Of a stretch of 64,000 bases of DNA, positions 41,812 to 51,169 are shown one piece after another (the stretch's first letter is position 1; every line of letters starts with the position of its first letter). The DNA comes from Lachnospiraceae bacterium. GTDB lineage: Bacteria; Bacillota; Clostridia; Lachnospirales; Lachnospiraceae. A program made the translations under genes and the position numbers. The stretch is from the NCBI GenBank assembly GCA_021199475.1, contig JAJQHZ010000084.1, positions 1-64,000 on the forward strand, in the 5' to 3' direction. The notes below the pieces were generated by a model. The model had not been told where the DNA came from. It made no database searches and saw only the letters and a list, made by a program, of their open reading frames with translations.

Positions 41812-43449
41812 TTAATAGAACCAGTGGTCTCCAATCTGTACGCCTGTCCCGGCAGATGTATTGAAGTAAAGTGCCCCGCCTGTCGGATCCTCTCCTCCGA
41901 TCGCCGCTGACGCCGCCGTATAGCAGGTGCTGGGGACACCATTCGCTATCGCAGTCGCAAGCGCGCCGCTCGAAGCCGGACCAAACTGACCGCTCTGGTA
42001 AATTACTTCGCTGATCGTGTTGGGGAAAGAAGAACTGCTCACACTATTCATTACGACCGCACCGACCGCTACCATTCCTTCGTAGCTCTGATTCCCTGCC
42101 TCGCAGTAAATCAATGCCGCCAGAAGAGTCGTGCCGTCCGTACTGGCGGACGTCGTCGCTGCCGCTTCCGTGGAAGCTGTCGTCTCTGCCTCAGTGGAAG
42201 CTGTCGTCTCCGCTTCATAGGAAGAGGTCACGACATTTCCATTTGCGTCATAATAAGTATCTGTATCTGCGTCATAGTATCCTTCTCCAGAAGAAGAGGA
42301 TTCGGTGGCGGTCGTCTCCGTCTGTGTCGCTTCCGTAGAAGCGGTCGTTTCCGTCTGCGCTGCCTCCGTGGCAGCCGTCGTTTCCGTCTGCGTTGCCTCC
42401 GTGGCAGCCGTCGTCTCTGTCTGCGCCGCCTCTGTAGCAGTCGTCGTTGAGGACGAGCTGGACGATGACGAGCTTGAGGATGATGAGCTCGAGGACGAGG
42501 AACTTGACGTCGAAGAACTCGAGGACGAGGAACTTGATGTCGAAGAACTTGTATCAGTGGAAGCCGCTTCCGTCTCTACGTAAGTTTCCGCTTCTGTCTC
42601 CACTGCTTCCGTCTGGTAAATCGCGCCGTAAAGCCGTTCCAGCTGAACCCGCTCTCCATCCTTCGGAGTAGCCGATTCAAACAGCATCACGCTAGTCACA
42701 TCATCGCTGGAAACATATCCCGTCGAGTCTTCATCATATTTAATCTCGATCCAGTGTCCATAATCATTCACGACCTGGAACACGTCGCCCTCATCCATGG
42801 TATCCTTCACGGTAGCAGCGTCATCCGATGTATAAACACACACGCCGTCCCAGTCTGCACGCACGCCCTCCGCGCCGTACACCTCCGCGATCTCAGCCAC
42901 ATCGCCATTATAAAGCAGATAGCTGCTCATCACATACCCGGTAATCCCATTCGAATAAAACTTGGTCCAGGTGTCGCCCCGCTCAAGCACCCACACCGCG
43001 GTACCCACATACAGAAATCCGAGAACCTCACTGTCCGCATCCGCGGCGCTCCGGATATTCACACCGGTCTCTACAACCTCACTGTTCGTGATCGCCACAT
43101 CCGCCCATGCATTCTCTTCCTCATAAGCAACCGCTACATACTCATATTCAGACTCCTCGGTTTCTGTTTCCGTCTCGGTCTCCGTTTCTGTCTCGGTCTC
43201 AATCTCCGTTCCCGTTTCGGTCTCCGCCTCTTCGGTATCGGACGCTTCGCCTGTCCCATCTTCTGCACCCGCGACAATCTCTGTCTCAGCCACTGTCTCA
43301 GTCTCTGACTGTGCCCCTTCTGCAACAGTCTCCGTACTGACTTCCTCCACGGCAGATGTCTCCTCAGCCAGAGCAAGTGCTCCCGCCAAAGAAGAAATGC
43401 TCATAATCACTGCCATACCAGCCGCAACCCATATTGACCTTTTCCTCAT
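41812..43449 (-). CDS. Secreted cell wall hydrolase: SH3-like domains, Ser-rich linker, SleB-type domain
   Basis: 545 residues. A signal peptide (SIWVAAGMAVIMSISSLAGALALAEE) is followed by a long acidic Thr/Glu linker with repeated TETETE. Two bacterial SH3-like domains come next (EVVETGVNIRSAADADSEVLGFLYVG; YGAEGVRADWDGVCVYTSDDAATVKDTMDEGDV). A linker of Ser runs and TTAATEAAQTE repeats precedes the C-terminal Hydrolase_2 domain: LLAALIYCEAGNQSYEGMVAVGAVVMNSV, the SleB catalytic Glu in CEAGNQ, ending ALYFNTSAGTGVQIGDHWFY. It should cut peptidoglycan glycan strands (lytic transglycosylase type). GGGGGG lies 7 nt upstream. Confidence 0.92.
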   Translation of the reverse strand: MRKRSIWVAAGMAVIMSISSLAGALALAEETSAVEEVSTETVAEGAQSETETVAETEIVAGAEDGTGEASDTEEAETETGTEIETETETETETETETEESEYEYVAVAYEEENAWADVAITNSEVVETGVNIRSAADADSEVLGFLYVGTAVWVLERGDTWTKFYSNGITGYVMSSYLLYNGDVAEIAEVYGAEGVRADWDGVCVYTSDDAATVKDTMDEGDVFQVVNDYGHWIEIKYDEDSTGYVSSDDVTSVMLFESATPKDGERVQLERLYGAIYQTEAVETEAETYVETEAASTDTSSSTSSSSSSSSSTSSSSSSSSSSSSSSSSSSSSTTTATEAAQTETTAATEATQTETTAATEAAQTETTASTEATQTETTATESSSSGEGYYDADTDTYYDANGNVVTSSYEAETTASTEAETTASTEAAATTSASTDGTTLLAALIYCEAGNQSYEGMVAVGAVVMNSVSSSSFPNTISEVIYQSGQFGPASSGALATAIANGVPSTCYTAASAAIGGEDPTGGALYFNTSAGTGVQIGDHWFY

Positions 43450-43930
43450 TCGCTGTTCCCCCCAAAAAGCTTGCTACAATTTTATTAAAAATATTACATA
43501 TTTGTTAAATCTTAATGACAGGGTTATTGTAATATCTTTCTCTTTATTTGTCAACGACTTTTTTTCTAAATACGGTCCCGTACGCCTGATCATCCATATT
43601 TTTTTGCGATTTTCAGGCGTTATTCTCATTTTTAATGACCATTCAGGATCGAAAACCGCAATTTTTGTGATTCTTCTGACTGCAGCAACAAGTACATCGT
43701 CTTCCAAATAGCTCGACTTTAGACGCAGGATGAATTTTCATATGCGAGGCGGAAGAAGGAGGCGTAGCGGTGGCTACGTCGACTGATGACAACGAAGCAG
43801 ATGGAAATTCAGACAAGTATAAAGTCGAGATAATTTGGAGACGAGGTACTAGCTTCAACACAACAGAGCACAACAAAGGACAGCGCGATACATAAAATTG
43901 CAAAAGCTACTCCAAACAGCGGATGACATA
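43450..43930. other. Intergenic region with a 118-bp palindromic element
   Basis: About 480 bases. Apart from the palindrome at 43712-43829 no feature was recognised. Small ORFs on both strands are fragments of the palindrome. Confidence 0.6.
43712..43829. repeat. Palindromic element with terminal inverted repeats (MITE-like)
   Basis: Outer 10-bp inverted repeats CTCGACTTTA / TAAAGTCGAG are perfect. Inside, GAATTTTCATATGC pairs with GCAGATGGAAATTC (two or three mismatches), and GCGTAGCGGTGGCTACGTC forms a central hairpin. No transposase reading frame fits in 118 bp. It may be a non-autonomous mobile element or a large structured repeat. Confidence 0.7.
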
Positions 43931-44797
43931 CTACCTTTTGCACAGCAGCCCGAGCAATTCTTCAAAGCATACCCCATCGGTCAGGGGCAGATCCATTTCG
44001 ACGGACTTTTGGATACAGAGCTTAATAAAATGGGAAGCCTTTCGCACCGATTCCTGGAAATCCACTCCATTCACCGCATCGGCCGCTATAATAGAAGAAA
44101 AAACATCCCCCGTCCCGCAGCGCTGCATACCGGCCGAGTGTGTCCGCACAAATTTCGGCTCTTTTCCTTTCTCATAGCAAAGATTGGCAATAAATTCCCC
44201 CTGCAAAATGCCGGTAATCACGACCTTATCCGGCCCCATTGCTGCCAGCGTCTCCGCCAGGGAAATGATCTGACTGGTTTTCCACCTGCCCTCATGATAC
44301 TCCTGGCCGGTCAGAATGCAGGCCTCCGTCAGATTCGGCGTCAGGATATCGGCGCGGGCAGCCAGCTTTTTCATTCCTGCGCACATCTCGGGCGTATAGG
44401 TCGAATACATGCTGCCGTCATCCCCCATCACCGGGTCCACAAGTACGACCGTATTCTCCTGGCAAAAATCCTCCAGAAACCGCAGCACAATCTGAATCTG
44501 CTCTTCGGATCCCAGAAACCCCGTACTGATTCCATCAAATTCGAGCCCCAGCTTCTTCCATTCATCGACATAGGGCTGCATCTGATTCGTAAAATCCTCA
44601 AAAAACCAGCTCTCATAGGCCGTATGATTCGAAAAAATGGAGGTCGGCACCGGACAGCACTGCACCTTCATTGCGGAAATGATTGGAATCGACACCGTCA
44701 GGGAGCAACGCCCAAAGCCGGTAAAATCATTAATAACAGCGATTTTTTTCTGGCGGGGAGCCTTTCCAGATGAGACCTTATTATAATCCTGCTGCAT
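43931..44797 (-). CDS. Pyridoxal/pyridoxamine kinase-like protein
   Basis: 288 residues of the PfkB/ribokinase-like superfamily. KIAVINDFTGFGRCSLTVSIPIISAM opens the substrate domain, VVLVDPVMGDDGSMY holds the phosphate-binding and metal region, and TPNLTEACILTG and THSAGMQRCGTGDVFSSI provide the anion hole with catalytic Asp (GTGDVF). Members phosphorylate pyridoxal, pyridoxamine or pyridoxine for vitamin B6 salvage. PdxY is the closest type by order and length. GAAGGAAGGG is upstream. It stands alone between the wall hydrolase gene and the C repeats. Confidence 0.88.
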   Translation of the reverse strand: MQQDYNKVSSGKAPRQKKIAVINDFTGFGRCSLTVSIPIISAMKVQCCPVPTSIFSNHTAYESWFFEDFTNQMQPYVDEWKKLGLEFDGISTGFLGSEEQIQIVLRFLEDFCQENTVVLVDPVMGDDGSMYSTYTPEMCAGMKKLAARADILTPNLTEACILTGQEYHEGRWKTSQIISLAETLAAMGPDKVVITGILQGEFIANLCYEKGKEPKFVRTHSAGMQRCGTGDVFSSIIAADAVNGVDFQESVRKASHFIKLCIQKSVEMDLPLTDGVCFEELLGLLCKR

Positions 44798-44820
44798 AAA
44801 AACCCTTCCTTCTCAAGATC

Positions 44821-44898
44821 GGATAGGGGGAGCCCTCTCACCCTATCCGCCTGCGCGAGCCGGGTGCGGCTTTAGCCGCAAAACTCCTTGCCCGGCTC
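44821..44898 (+). repeat. Structured intergenic repeat, type C (copy C1)
   Basis: Stem 1 GGATAGGG / CCCTATCC, linker GCCTGCGC, outer stem GAGCCGGG / CCCGGCTC, inner hairpin TGCGGC-TTTA-GCCGCA and spacer AAACTCCTTG. The next copy differs in stem 1 but not in layout. Confidence 0.85.
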
Positions 44899-44905
44899 TG
44901 TGATC

Positions 44906-44986
44906 GAGTAGGAGGCGGCCTTGTCGGCTCCTACTCGCCTGCGCTAGCCGGGTGCGGCTTTAGCCGCAATACACCTTGCCCGGCTC
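44906..44986 (+). repeat. Structured intergenic repeat, type C (copy C2)
   Basis: Stem 1 GAGTAGGAG / CTCCTACTC with no sequence in common with C1 stem 1 beyond chance, linker GCCTGCGC identical, outer stem GCCGGG / CCCGGC, same inner hairpin TGCGGC-TTTA-GCCGCA. Copies are 85 bp apart. Confidence 0.85.
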
Positions 44987-44995
44987 TGTGCATAA

Positions 44996-45034
44996 AAACA
45001 GCCCTTCAGAAATGAACTCATGAAAGGCTGTTTT
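44996..45034 (-). terminator. Terminator downstream of the 46-residue gene
   Basis: On the minus strand AACAGCCTTTCATG pairs with the CTGAAGGGCTGTT side across about 14 nt, followed by TTTTTATG. It lies about 110 nt beyond the stop of the gene at 45142. Confidence 0.7.
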
Positions 45035-45049
45035 CATGTTACAAGGAAA

Positions 45050-45102
45050 GCCGCGCATGATATAACGCGGCCTCCGTCCATACTCGCTGCACGAGTACGG
45101 AC
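45050..45102 (-). repeat. Structured intergenic repeat, type A, reverse orientation (copy A5)
   Basis: On the minus strand stem 1 is GTCCGTACTCG / CGAGTATGGAC, linker GGAG, outer stem GCCGCG / CGCGGC. The inner hairpin is replaced by a 10-nt A/T-rich loop. Only copy on the minus strand. Confidence 0.8.
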
Positions 45103-45141
45103 ATATGATGAGTGACGGCAAATCCCATCCATGCTGTTTAC

Positions 45142-45282
45142 TTATTTATTAAGAAGCTCTCTTACTTTTTTCTTTGCCTCTTCGATATCCTTGCATTCAT
45201 TTAAGATTTCAAGGATCTTTCTGGTCTGATTTTCCTCTGCCAGATCTCTAATCATCTCGCCATTATTCATATCCTCTTCCAT
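45142..45282 (-). CDS. Small conserved-looking protein, 46 residues, paralog of the 11550 gene
   Basis: ATG at 45282 follows CGGAGG by 4-5 nt; the longer track ORF has no ribosome binding site at its start. Sequence is charged and helical: MNNGEMIRDLAEENQTRKILEILNEC, then KDIEEAKKKVRELLNK. The second half aligns with the 47-residue protein at 11550. Both have a helix, a single Cys and KD(M/I)(D/E)EAKK. No function known. A terminator and an A repeat follow it. Confidence 0.7.
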   Translation of the reverse strand: MEEDMNNGEMIRDLAEENQTRKILEILNECKDIEEAKKKVRELLNK

Positions 45283-45502
45283 TTTTCCTCCGTTCCGGCT
45301 GCCTGCCAGCCTTATTTGCCAGGTTCTCCTCCCCTCCGTTCCTGTAAGCCACACGCAGGATTCTTCATATTTAGGGCACAACAATATTCGATCCCCCAAC
45401 AACAAGGTATTGTATCACAGCCATCGTGAAAATTCAATCTTTTTGTTTCTTATATACAAAACGTGTCTTTTTGTTGCGTCTCATTTTCATCATTTAAATA
45501 AT

Positions 45503-46591
45503 TTAGTACTCCTGGCTCTCCATGTAATTCATGTATTTGACCACCATGAGCGCAATCTTGAATGTGATCGCGTCCTCGAACACACGCAAATCCAGCCCGG
45601 TCTGTTTCTGGAGCTTGTCCAGACGGTAAACGAGTGTGTTCCGGTGGATGTAGAGCTGCCGGGAGGTCTCCGAAACATTCAAACTGTTCTCGAAGAATTT
45701 GTTAATCGTGGTCAGCGTCTCCTCGTCGAAATCATCCGGGGATTTGCCGTCAAAAATTTCTTTAATAAACATTTTGCAGAGCGGAATCGGAAGCTGATAA
45801 ATCAGACGTCCGATGCCCAGTGTGCTGTAAGCGATGACTTTTCTCTCTTCGAAGAAAATCTTGCCGACATTCAGCGCCATCCTCGCCTCTTTGTAAGAGC
45901 GGGAGACTTCCTTGATCTCGCCGACGATTGTGCCATACGCAACCAGCGCTTCCTGCTTCTTCTCCTCGCCCAGCGCGTCCAGAATCATCTCCGCAACCCG
46001 ATCCATATCGGCGTAGCTGTCCTGTTCACCGAGCTCCTTCACCACAATAATGCTCTTCTCATCCACAGCTGTGATAAAATCATCGGAACGTGCGCCAAAC
46101 AAAGCACGGATATTTTCAAGCGGAGCGGTCTCCTTTTCATGATCCAGCTCCACAATAAACACCACGCGGCGGGCTTCCGTATCAATATGAAGCTTCTTCG
46201 CGCGATTATAAATATCCACAAGAAGCAGATTGTCTAGGAGCAGATTCTTGATAAAATTATCCTTGTCAAAACGTTCCTTGTATGCTACCAGAAGACTCTG
46301 AAGCTGGAACGCAGCCATCCGTCCCACCATGTGTGCATCGTCGCTGTTTCCATTCGATAAAAGGATGTACTCCAGCTGATGGTCGTCAAACACCTTAAAA
46401 AACTGGCAGCCGGATACGACCTGGCTGTCTGCGGGTGAGTTCGCGAAGGCAAGAACGGAATCACGAAATTCCTCCGCCTCGGAAAATGTTGTCGCCAACA
46501 TCACACCCTCCGTATCGAGCACGCACAAATCCACTCTGCTGATTGCTTTTAATCCGTCCAGTGTCGTCTGTAAAACCTGATTCGATATCAC
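45503..46591 (-). CDS. CdaR/PucR-family transcriptional regulator
   Basis: 362 residues from the GTG at 46591, preceded by GGAGG/GAGGG; the track's 52 extra codons to 46747 contain no ribosome binding site. The N-terminal part (residues 1-130) resembles the sugar-diacid recognition domain of CdaR (ISRVDLCVLDTEGVMLATTFSE). The C-terminal winged helix matches the family: FFENSLNVSETSRQLYIHRNTLVYRLDKLQKQTGLDLRVFEDAITFKIALMV. Regulators of this type act on carbohydrate or amino acid genes. The target may be glnN, which ends 352 nt upstream in the same direction with its own terminator between, so it is not in one operon. A TATTAT-type -10 occurs near 46700. Confidence 0.92.
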   Translation of the reverse strand: MISNQVLQTTLDGLKAISRVDLCVLDTEGVMLATTFSEAEEFRDSVLAFANSPADSQVVSGCQFFKVFDDHQLEYILLSNGNSDDAHMVGRMAAFQLQSLLVAYKERFDKDNFIKNLLLDNLLLVDIYNRAKKLHIDTEARRVVFIVELDHEKETAPLENIRALFGARSDDFITAVDEKSIIVVKELGEQDSYADMDRVAEMILDALGEEKKQEALVAYGTIVGEIKEVSRSYKEARMALNVGKIFFEERKVIAYSTLGIGRLIYQLPIPLCKMFIKEIFDGKSPDDFDEETLTTINKFFENSLNVSETSRQLYIHRNTLVYRLDKLQKQTGLDLRVFEDAITFKIALMVVKYMNYMESQEY

Positions 46592-46823
46592 TCGTAAACC
46601 CTCCTCCCAGACCTGTTCATGGGGAAATATATGTATAACTATATGACGCGAAGTCCATAAATCCTCGCTGTGTTTCTGTTTCACGCTTTGTTGTCTACTA
46701 TAATATATCCTCACAAAAAAATCAATAAAAAATTGTGAAAAATGCACGAAAAATACAGAATAAATCCACTTGCTATCTGCTTCTGAATCTCTGTGACTTC
46801 ACAATGCATAAGAAAACTGCAGC

Positions 46824-46863
46824 AAAAAATCCCCGAAAGCGGCTCCAGCACACTTCCGGGGAC
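46824..46863 (-). terminator. Intrinsic terminator of glnN
   Basis: On the minus strand GTCCCCGGAAGTG pairs with CCGCTTTCGGGGA across TGCTGGAG, followed by TTTTTTG. It lies 80-120 nt beyond the glnN stop. Confidence 0.88.
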
Positions 46864-46942
46864 TTTTCATTCAATTCAGCCGTTAGAATAACAATTGAAC
46901 TAATTTCGCAATGTAAGAATCCATATCACGCATTCTGGTCCA

Positions 46943-49054
46943 TCAGACCTCGAACAGCAGATCGCCGTAGGACGGCATCGGCCACATATCCTTGTCTACG
47001 ATCATCTCCAGCTCATCGACCGGCGTACGCAGATCGCTCATTGCGCTCATAACCACGTCATGATAGTACCTCGCCTGCTCCGCTCCTTCTTCCATCGCCG
47101 CTGCTGTCGCCGTGATTTCTGTCAGCTTCGCGAGCGCATTCTTTGTCTCAACCAGCAGTGCACTGGTCTGGGAAAGGAGCTCTTCCTGTACGGACGCATC
47201 GGCTCCGGCAGCCTTTACCGCAATAATCGTATCCGCAACGCTCTTAGTAGACTTGATGACAGCCGGAATGATCTGCTTGCTCGCAATATCAATCATCGAT
47301 TTCGCCTCGATGTTGATTGCCTTGGAGTAGTTCTCATACTTGATTTCCACACGGGACTCCAGCTCCGCCTTTGTAAACACGCCGAATTTTTCGAACATGG
47401 AAACCGACTTATCCGTCACAAGCGTCGGGATCGCATCCACCATAGACTTAATGTTCGGCAGGCCTCTTCTCTCGGCCTCCTCTACCCATTCCGGCGCGTA
47501 GCCGTTGCCGTTGAAGATGATTCTCTGATGCTCGGTCAGCTGACGCTTGATCAGGCTGTGAACTTCCGCGTCAAAATCCGTCGCTTTTTCAAGAATGTCG
47601 CATGCATCACAGAACGCTTCCGCAACAATCGTGTTCAGCACAATATTCGGAGAAGCGATGGAGTCGCGGGATCCTACCATACGGAACTCAAACTTATTGC
47701 CCGTAAACGCGAACGGTGAGGTACGGTTGCGGTCGGTCGCATCCTTCTCCAGATCCGGGAGCGTCTTCACACCGGTCTTCAGGATGCCGCCCTTATTGGA
47801 GTGCGTCGCCTCGCCTGTGCTGACAAGCTGGGTAACCACATCCTGCAGCTGCTCACCAAGGAATACAGAAATAATTGCAGGCGGCGCCTCGTTCGCGCCC
47901 AGTCTGTGATCATTGCCCGGATCCGCAGCGGACTCACGAAGCAGATCTGCATGCTCATCAACTGCCTTCAGGATGCAGGAAAGAACCAGAAGGAACTGAA
48001 TGTTCTCGTGCGGGGTCTTGCCCGGATCCAGAAGGTTAATACCATCATCCGTCGTAATCGACCAGTTGTTATGCTTACCGGAACCATTCACACCGGCAAA
48101 CGGCTTCTCATGCAGCAGGCACTTCAGGCCATGCTGGCAGGCCACGCGTTTGAGCGTCTGCATCACGATCTGGTTCTGGTCAACCGCCACATTGGCCTCT
48201 GAATAAATCGGAGCCAGCTCATGCTGTGCCGGAGCCACCTCATTGTGCTGCGTCTTCGCCGGAACGCCGAGCTTCCAGAGCTCTTCGTTGACATCCTTCA
48301 TAAACGCAGCGATTCTCTGACGAATCGTGCCGAAATAATGATCGTCCAGCTCCTGGCCCTTCGGCGGCATTGCGCCGAACAGCGTACGGCCGGTGAAAAT
48401 CAGGTCTTTTCTCTGGAGGAATTTCTTCTCGTCTACCAGGAAATACTCCTGCTCCGGTCCAACGGACGGAGTGACCTTCTTTGATGTCGTATTTCCAAAC
48501 AGTCTCAGCAGACGCAGAGACTGTGTATTAATCGCTTCCATCGAACGGAGCAGCGGTGTCTTCTGATCGAGCGCCTCACCCGTATAAGAGCAAAACGCCG
48601 TCGGGATACAGAGAATCGCGCCTGCCGCGTCATGACGCACAAACGCCGGTGACGTGCAGTCCCACGCGGTATAGCCTCTCGCCTCAAACGTTGCGCGCAG
48701 GCCGCCCGACGGGAAGGAAGACGCATCCGGCTCGCCCTTGATCAGCTCCTTGCCGGAGAACTCCATCAGAACCGTTCCATCCGGATTCGGTGCCGTAATA
48801 AAGGAATCATGCTTCTCCGCCGTCACACCAGTCAGGGGCTGGAACCAGTGTGTATAATGGGTCGCACCCTTCTCAATCGCCCAGTCCTTCATCGCCGCCG
48901 CAATGACATCCGCTGTTGCCAGATCCAGCTCTTTGCCTTCTTCAATCGTCTTCTGCAGCGCTTTGTAGACCTTTTTCGGGAGACGCTCCTGCATCACTTT
49001 TTCGTTGAACACATCTTCGCCGAAAATGTCCGCTACATTAAAATACTCACTCAT
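46943..49054 (-). CDS. glnN: Glutamine synthetase, type III (GSIII)
   Basis: 703 residues from the ATG at 49054 (AGGAG 7 nt upstream); the longer track ORF adds 37 unsupported residues. Length and order fit [54 protein letters not shown] (metal-ligand Glu), [39 protein letters not shown] and [20 protein letters not shown]. It makes glutamine from glutamate and ammonia with ATP. Upstream lies the terminator of fba; the nitrogen regulator GlnR is not in the window. It stands as a single-gene unit. Confidence 0.97.
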   Translation of the reverse strand: MSEYFNVADIFGEDVFNEKVMQERLPKKVYKALQKTIEEGKELDLATADVIAAAMKDWAIEKGATHYTHWFQPLTGVTAEKHDSFITAPNPDGTVLMEFSGKELIKGEPDASSFPSGGLRATFEARGYTAWDCTSPAFVRHDAAGAILCIPTAFCSYTGEALDQKTPLLRSMEAINTQSLRLLRLFGNTTSKKVTPSVGPEQEYFLVDEKKFLQRKDLIFTGRTLFGAMPPKGQELDDHYFGTIRQRIAAFMKDVNEELWKLGVPAKTQHNEVAPAQHELAPIYSEANVAVDQNQIVMQTLKRVACQHGLKCLLHEKPFAGVNGSGKHNNWSITTDDGINLLDPGKTPHENIQFLLVLSCILKAVDEHADLLRESAADPGNDHRLGANEAPPAIISVFLGEQLQDVVTQLVSTGEATHSNKGGILKTGVKTLPDLEKDATDRNRTSPFAFTGNKFEFRMVGSRDSIASPNIVLNTIVAEAFCDACDILEKATDFDAEVHSLIKRQLTEHQRIIFNGNGYAPEWVEEAERRGLPNIKSMVDAIPTLVTDKSVSMFEKFGVFTKAELESRVEIKYENYSKAINIEAKSMIDIASKQIIPAVIKSTKSVADTIIAVKAAGADASVQEELLSQTSALLVETKNALAKLTEITATAAAMEEGAEQARYYHDVVMSAMSDLRTPVDELEMIVDKDMWPMPSYGDLLFEV

Positions 49055-49376
49055 AATCTTCTCCTCTTCCACTTTTAAGCCTTCCCGCTCTGAACAGTGA
49101 AATGCAGGCAGCAAATCAGCGTACTGCTTCAGCTGACACTCGACCTTTTTAGCTATTCGAAACATATTTCAGCTGTTCCAAACGGTTTCACAAAATGAAA
49201 TAAGGGCATTCCACAATCTACATTCTGGAACGCCCTCGTCACCTGTAAATAAAATACTCTTTTCTTTTGTAAAAATCAAGCACAAAATTGAATTTCTTCG
49301 ATAAAAACCAATATTTCCATATTTTTTACGAAACGAAATGACCAGATGACCCTATCGTTGTGTAAAATGATGTCTC
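49055..49376. other. glnN upstream region with fba terminator
   Basis: About 320 bases. The only sure feature is the terminator at 49202-49236. No glnN promoter could be fixed. The part closest to fba is AT-rich. Confidence 0.5.
49202..49236 (-). terminator. Intrinsic terminator downstream of fba
   Basis: On the minus strand AGGGCGTTCCA pairs with TGGAATGCCCT across a 12-nt loop, followed by TATTTCATTTT. It lies 140-175 nt beyond the fba stop. Confidence 0.82.
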
Positions 49377-50345
49377 TCAGGCCTTGCCTTCGCTGCCGAG
49401 AACGGTCTTAATCTTGTGCGCAACAACAGCCTTTACATTCGTGCGGCCAACGGTCAGATACTGTCTCGGATCGAAATACTCCGGATGCTCATTGAATACC
49501 TGACGGCAGCCTGCGGTCATACCAAGGCGAAGGTCAGAGTCGATGTTGATCTTGCAGACTGCAGATCTTGCAGCCTGACGCAGCTGATCCTCCGGTACGC
49601 CGATCGCGTCCTTCAGAGCTCCGCCGTTTGCGTTGATGATCTTCACGTATTCCTGCGGAACGGAAGAAGCGCCGTGCAGAACGATCGGGAAGCCCGGCAG
49701 TCTCTTCGATACTTCCTCAAGGATATCAAAGCGAAGAGGCGGCGGAAGAAGGATGCCCTCCTCATTGCGTGTGCACTGTTCCGGAGTGAATTTGTAAGCG
49801 CCATGGCTGGTGCCGATCGCAATCGCCAGAGAGTCAACTCCGGTCTTGCCGACAAACTCTTCTACCTCTTCCGGCTGTGTATAGGAAGAATCCGCTGCGG
49901 ATACATTTACATCATCCTCGATACCGGCCAGCTTGCCCAGTTCAGCCTCAACCACCACGCCGTGATCATGTGCGTACTCTACAACCTTCTTCGTAATCTC
50001 AATGTTCTCCTCGAACGGATACTTGGAAGCATCAATCATAACAGAGGTGAAACCGCCATCGATGCAGGACTTGCAGGTCTCGAAATCTGCGCCGTGATCC
50101 AGATGCAGCACGATCGGGATATCCGGGCACTCAATCACAGCAGCCTCAACCAACTTTCTCAGATAAGTCGGATTCGCGTATTTTCTGGCGCCGGCGGATG
50201 CCTGCAGGATGACCGGAGAGTGCAGCTCAGCAGCCGCCTCCGTGATACCCTGTACGATCTCCATGTTGTTCACATTGAAAGCGCCAATCGCGTAGCCGCC
50301 TTCGTAAGCCTTCTTGAACATTTCGGTACTTGTCACTAATGCCAT
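49377..50345 (-). CDS. fba: Class II fructose-bisphosphate aldolase
   Basis: 322 residues from the ATG at 50345 (AGAGG 9 nt upstream); the track's start is a TTG three codons earlier. Zinc and active-site motifs of class II: AFNVNNMEIVQGITEAAAE, VLHLDHGADFETCKSCIDGGFTSVMIDAS (zinc His, proton-relay Asp), VVVEAELGKLAGIEDD, IAIGTSHGAYKF and VLHGASSVPQEYVKIINANGG. It splits fructose 1,6-bisphosphate into the triose phosphates in glycolysis and runs in reverse in gluconeogenesis. It has a near-consensus promoter and its own terminator, as expected for a strongly expressed monocistronic gene. Confidence 0.97.
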   Translation of the reverse strand: MALVTSTEMFKKAYEGGYAIGAFNVNNMEIVQGITEAAAELHSPVILQASAGARKYANPTYLRKLVEAAVIECPDIPIVLHLDHGADFETCKSCIDGGFTSVMIDASKYPFEENIEITKKVVEYAHDHGVVVEAELGKLAGIEDDVNVSAADSSYTQPEEVEEFVGKTGVDSLAIAIGTSHGAYKFTPEQCTRNEEGILLPPPLRFDILEEVSKRLPGFPIVLHGASSVPQEYVKIINANGGALKDAIGVPEDQLRQAARSAVCKINIDSDLRLGMTAGCRQVFNEHPEYFDPRQYLTVGRTNVKAVVAHKIKTVLGSEGKA

Positions 50346-50434
50346 AATAATCAACCTCTCTTTGTAAATTTGTCGCTGCCCGGGCCCCTCCGCATAACCC
50401 GGCGGGGGCAGCCATTACCGCTAAATCAATGCAA

Positions 50435-50463
50435 GTATACTACATATTTCCCGTTCTATCAAT
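50435..50463 (-). promoter_or_regulatory. Sigma-A promoter of fba
   Basis: Minus strand TTGATA (50458-50463) and TATACT (50435-50440) with a 17-nt spacer, about 90 nt before the start codon. Between them and the gene lies a GC-rich leader with a possible hairpin (GGCAGC...GCTGCC-like). Confidence 0.8.
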
Positions 50464-50527
50464 CCAAAATTTGAAAAAAGTACGTCAAATTCCGCCAATT
50501 GATTATTTTCAAGATCATATCCATTCC

Positions 50528-51169
50528 TCATTCTATATCCGCAAAAAACACCGGCAGCTCCTTCTGGAACACCTCCAGGATCTGTCCTGCGATCTCCCGG
50601 ATCTGCGGATGCGCGGCGGACGCGTGCCGCAGCCGCAGAAAATGTCTCCACTCCCGCAGATTCATCGTCATCACCAGCTCCGTTTTCAGGGAATTCGGCA
50701 GAATCGACCGTGCCTCCTGCGGCGATGCCCCCGCGGAGAGCATCTCAAAATAATACTTCTCGGCGCTCTCCATGGCCGCGGTCCAGATCTCATACTTTCT
50801 GCAATCCGCCGGGTCATTCAGATCGTAGCCAAACCCGGTCGCGATGTCAATCACCGAAATCTGGTTCTGGAACTTGTCTTTTGAATAATTGCAGTAGCGG
50901 GTGCTCTCCTGAGAGTAGCTCGCAACCCGGTGCCGCACGATCTCGTGGGTCACCCCCCGGTCGCAGATCACCTTTACGGTCACCGACTCATGCTCAATCA
51001 CCGACTCATGTCCGCTTTTTAAAATCCCTGCAATAAACCGCTCGGCCGTTCCCTCTCCAATCCGTTCTTCACTTTTATAGCAGACCCTGCCGATCCGCTC
51101 AATCTTTTCCAGAATCGTCCGGTAATCAGCCATGTCAAGAATCTCAATCTCCGGTTTTACTGTTATCAT
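50528..51169 (-). CDS. thyX: Flavin-dependent thymidylate synthase
   Basis: 213 residues from the ATG at 51169 (GGAGG 5 nt upstream). The diagnostic ThyX motif RHRxxSxxxxSxR is present as RHRVASYSQESTR. Other family blocks are GHESVIEHESVTVKVICDRGVTHEIV, ILPNSLKTELVMTMNLREWRHFLRLR and HPQIREIAGQILEVF. It uses FAD and methylenetetrahydrofolate to make dTMP from dUMP. The start overlaps the end of the conserved hypothetical gene at 51144 by 26 nt, so they are coupled. Confidence 0.97.
   Translation of the reverse strand: MITVKPEIEILDMADYRTILEKIERIGRVCYKSEERIGEGTAERFIAGILKSGHESVIEHESVTVKVICDRGVTHEIVRHRVASYSQESTRYCNYSKDKFQNQISVIDIATGFGYDLNDPADCRKYEIWTAAMESAEKYYFEMLSAGASPQEARSILPNSLKTELVMTMNLREWRHFLRLRHASAAHPQIREIAGQILEVFQKELPVFFADIE

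Noticed and set aside
42430-42560. Short direct repeats GACGAGGAACTTGA-like
   Set aside because: They encode the Ser-run linker of the wall hydrolase and are codon-level low complexity.
43643-43903. 86-residue minus-strand ORF
   Set aside because: It reads through the palindromic element and has no ribosome binding site.
49416-50339. 307-residue plus-strand ORF
   Set aside because: Antisense to fba, whose identity is certain.
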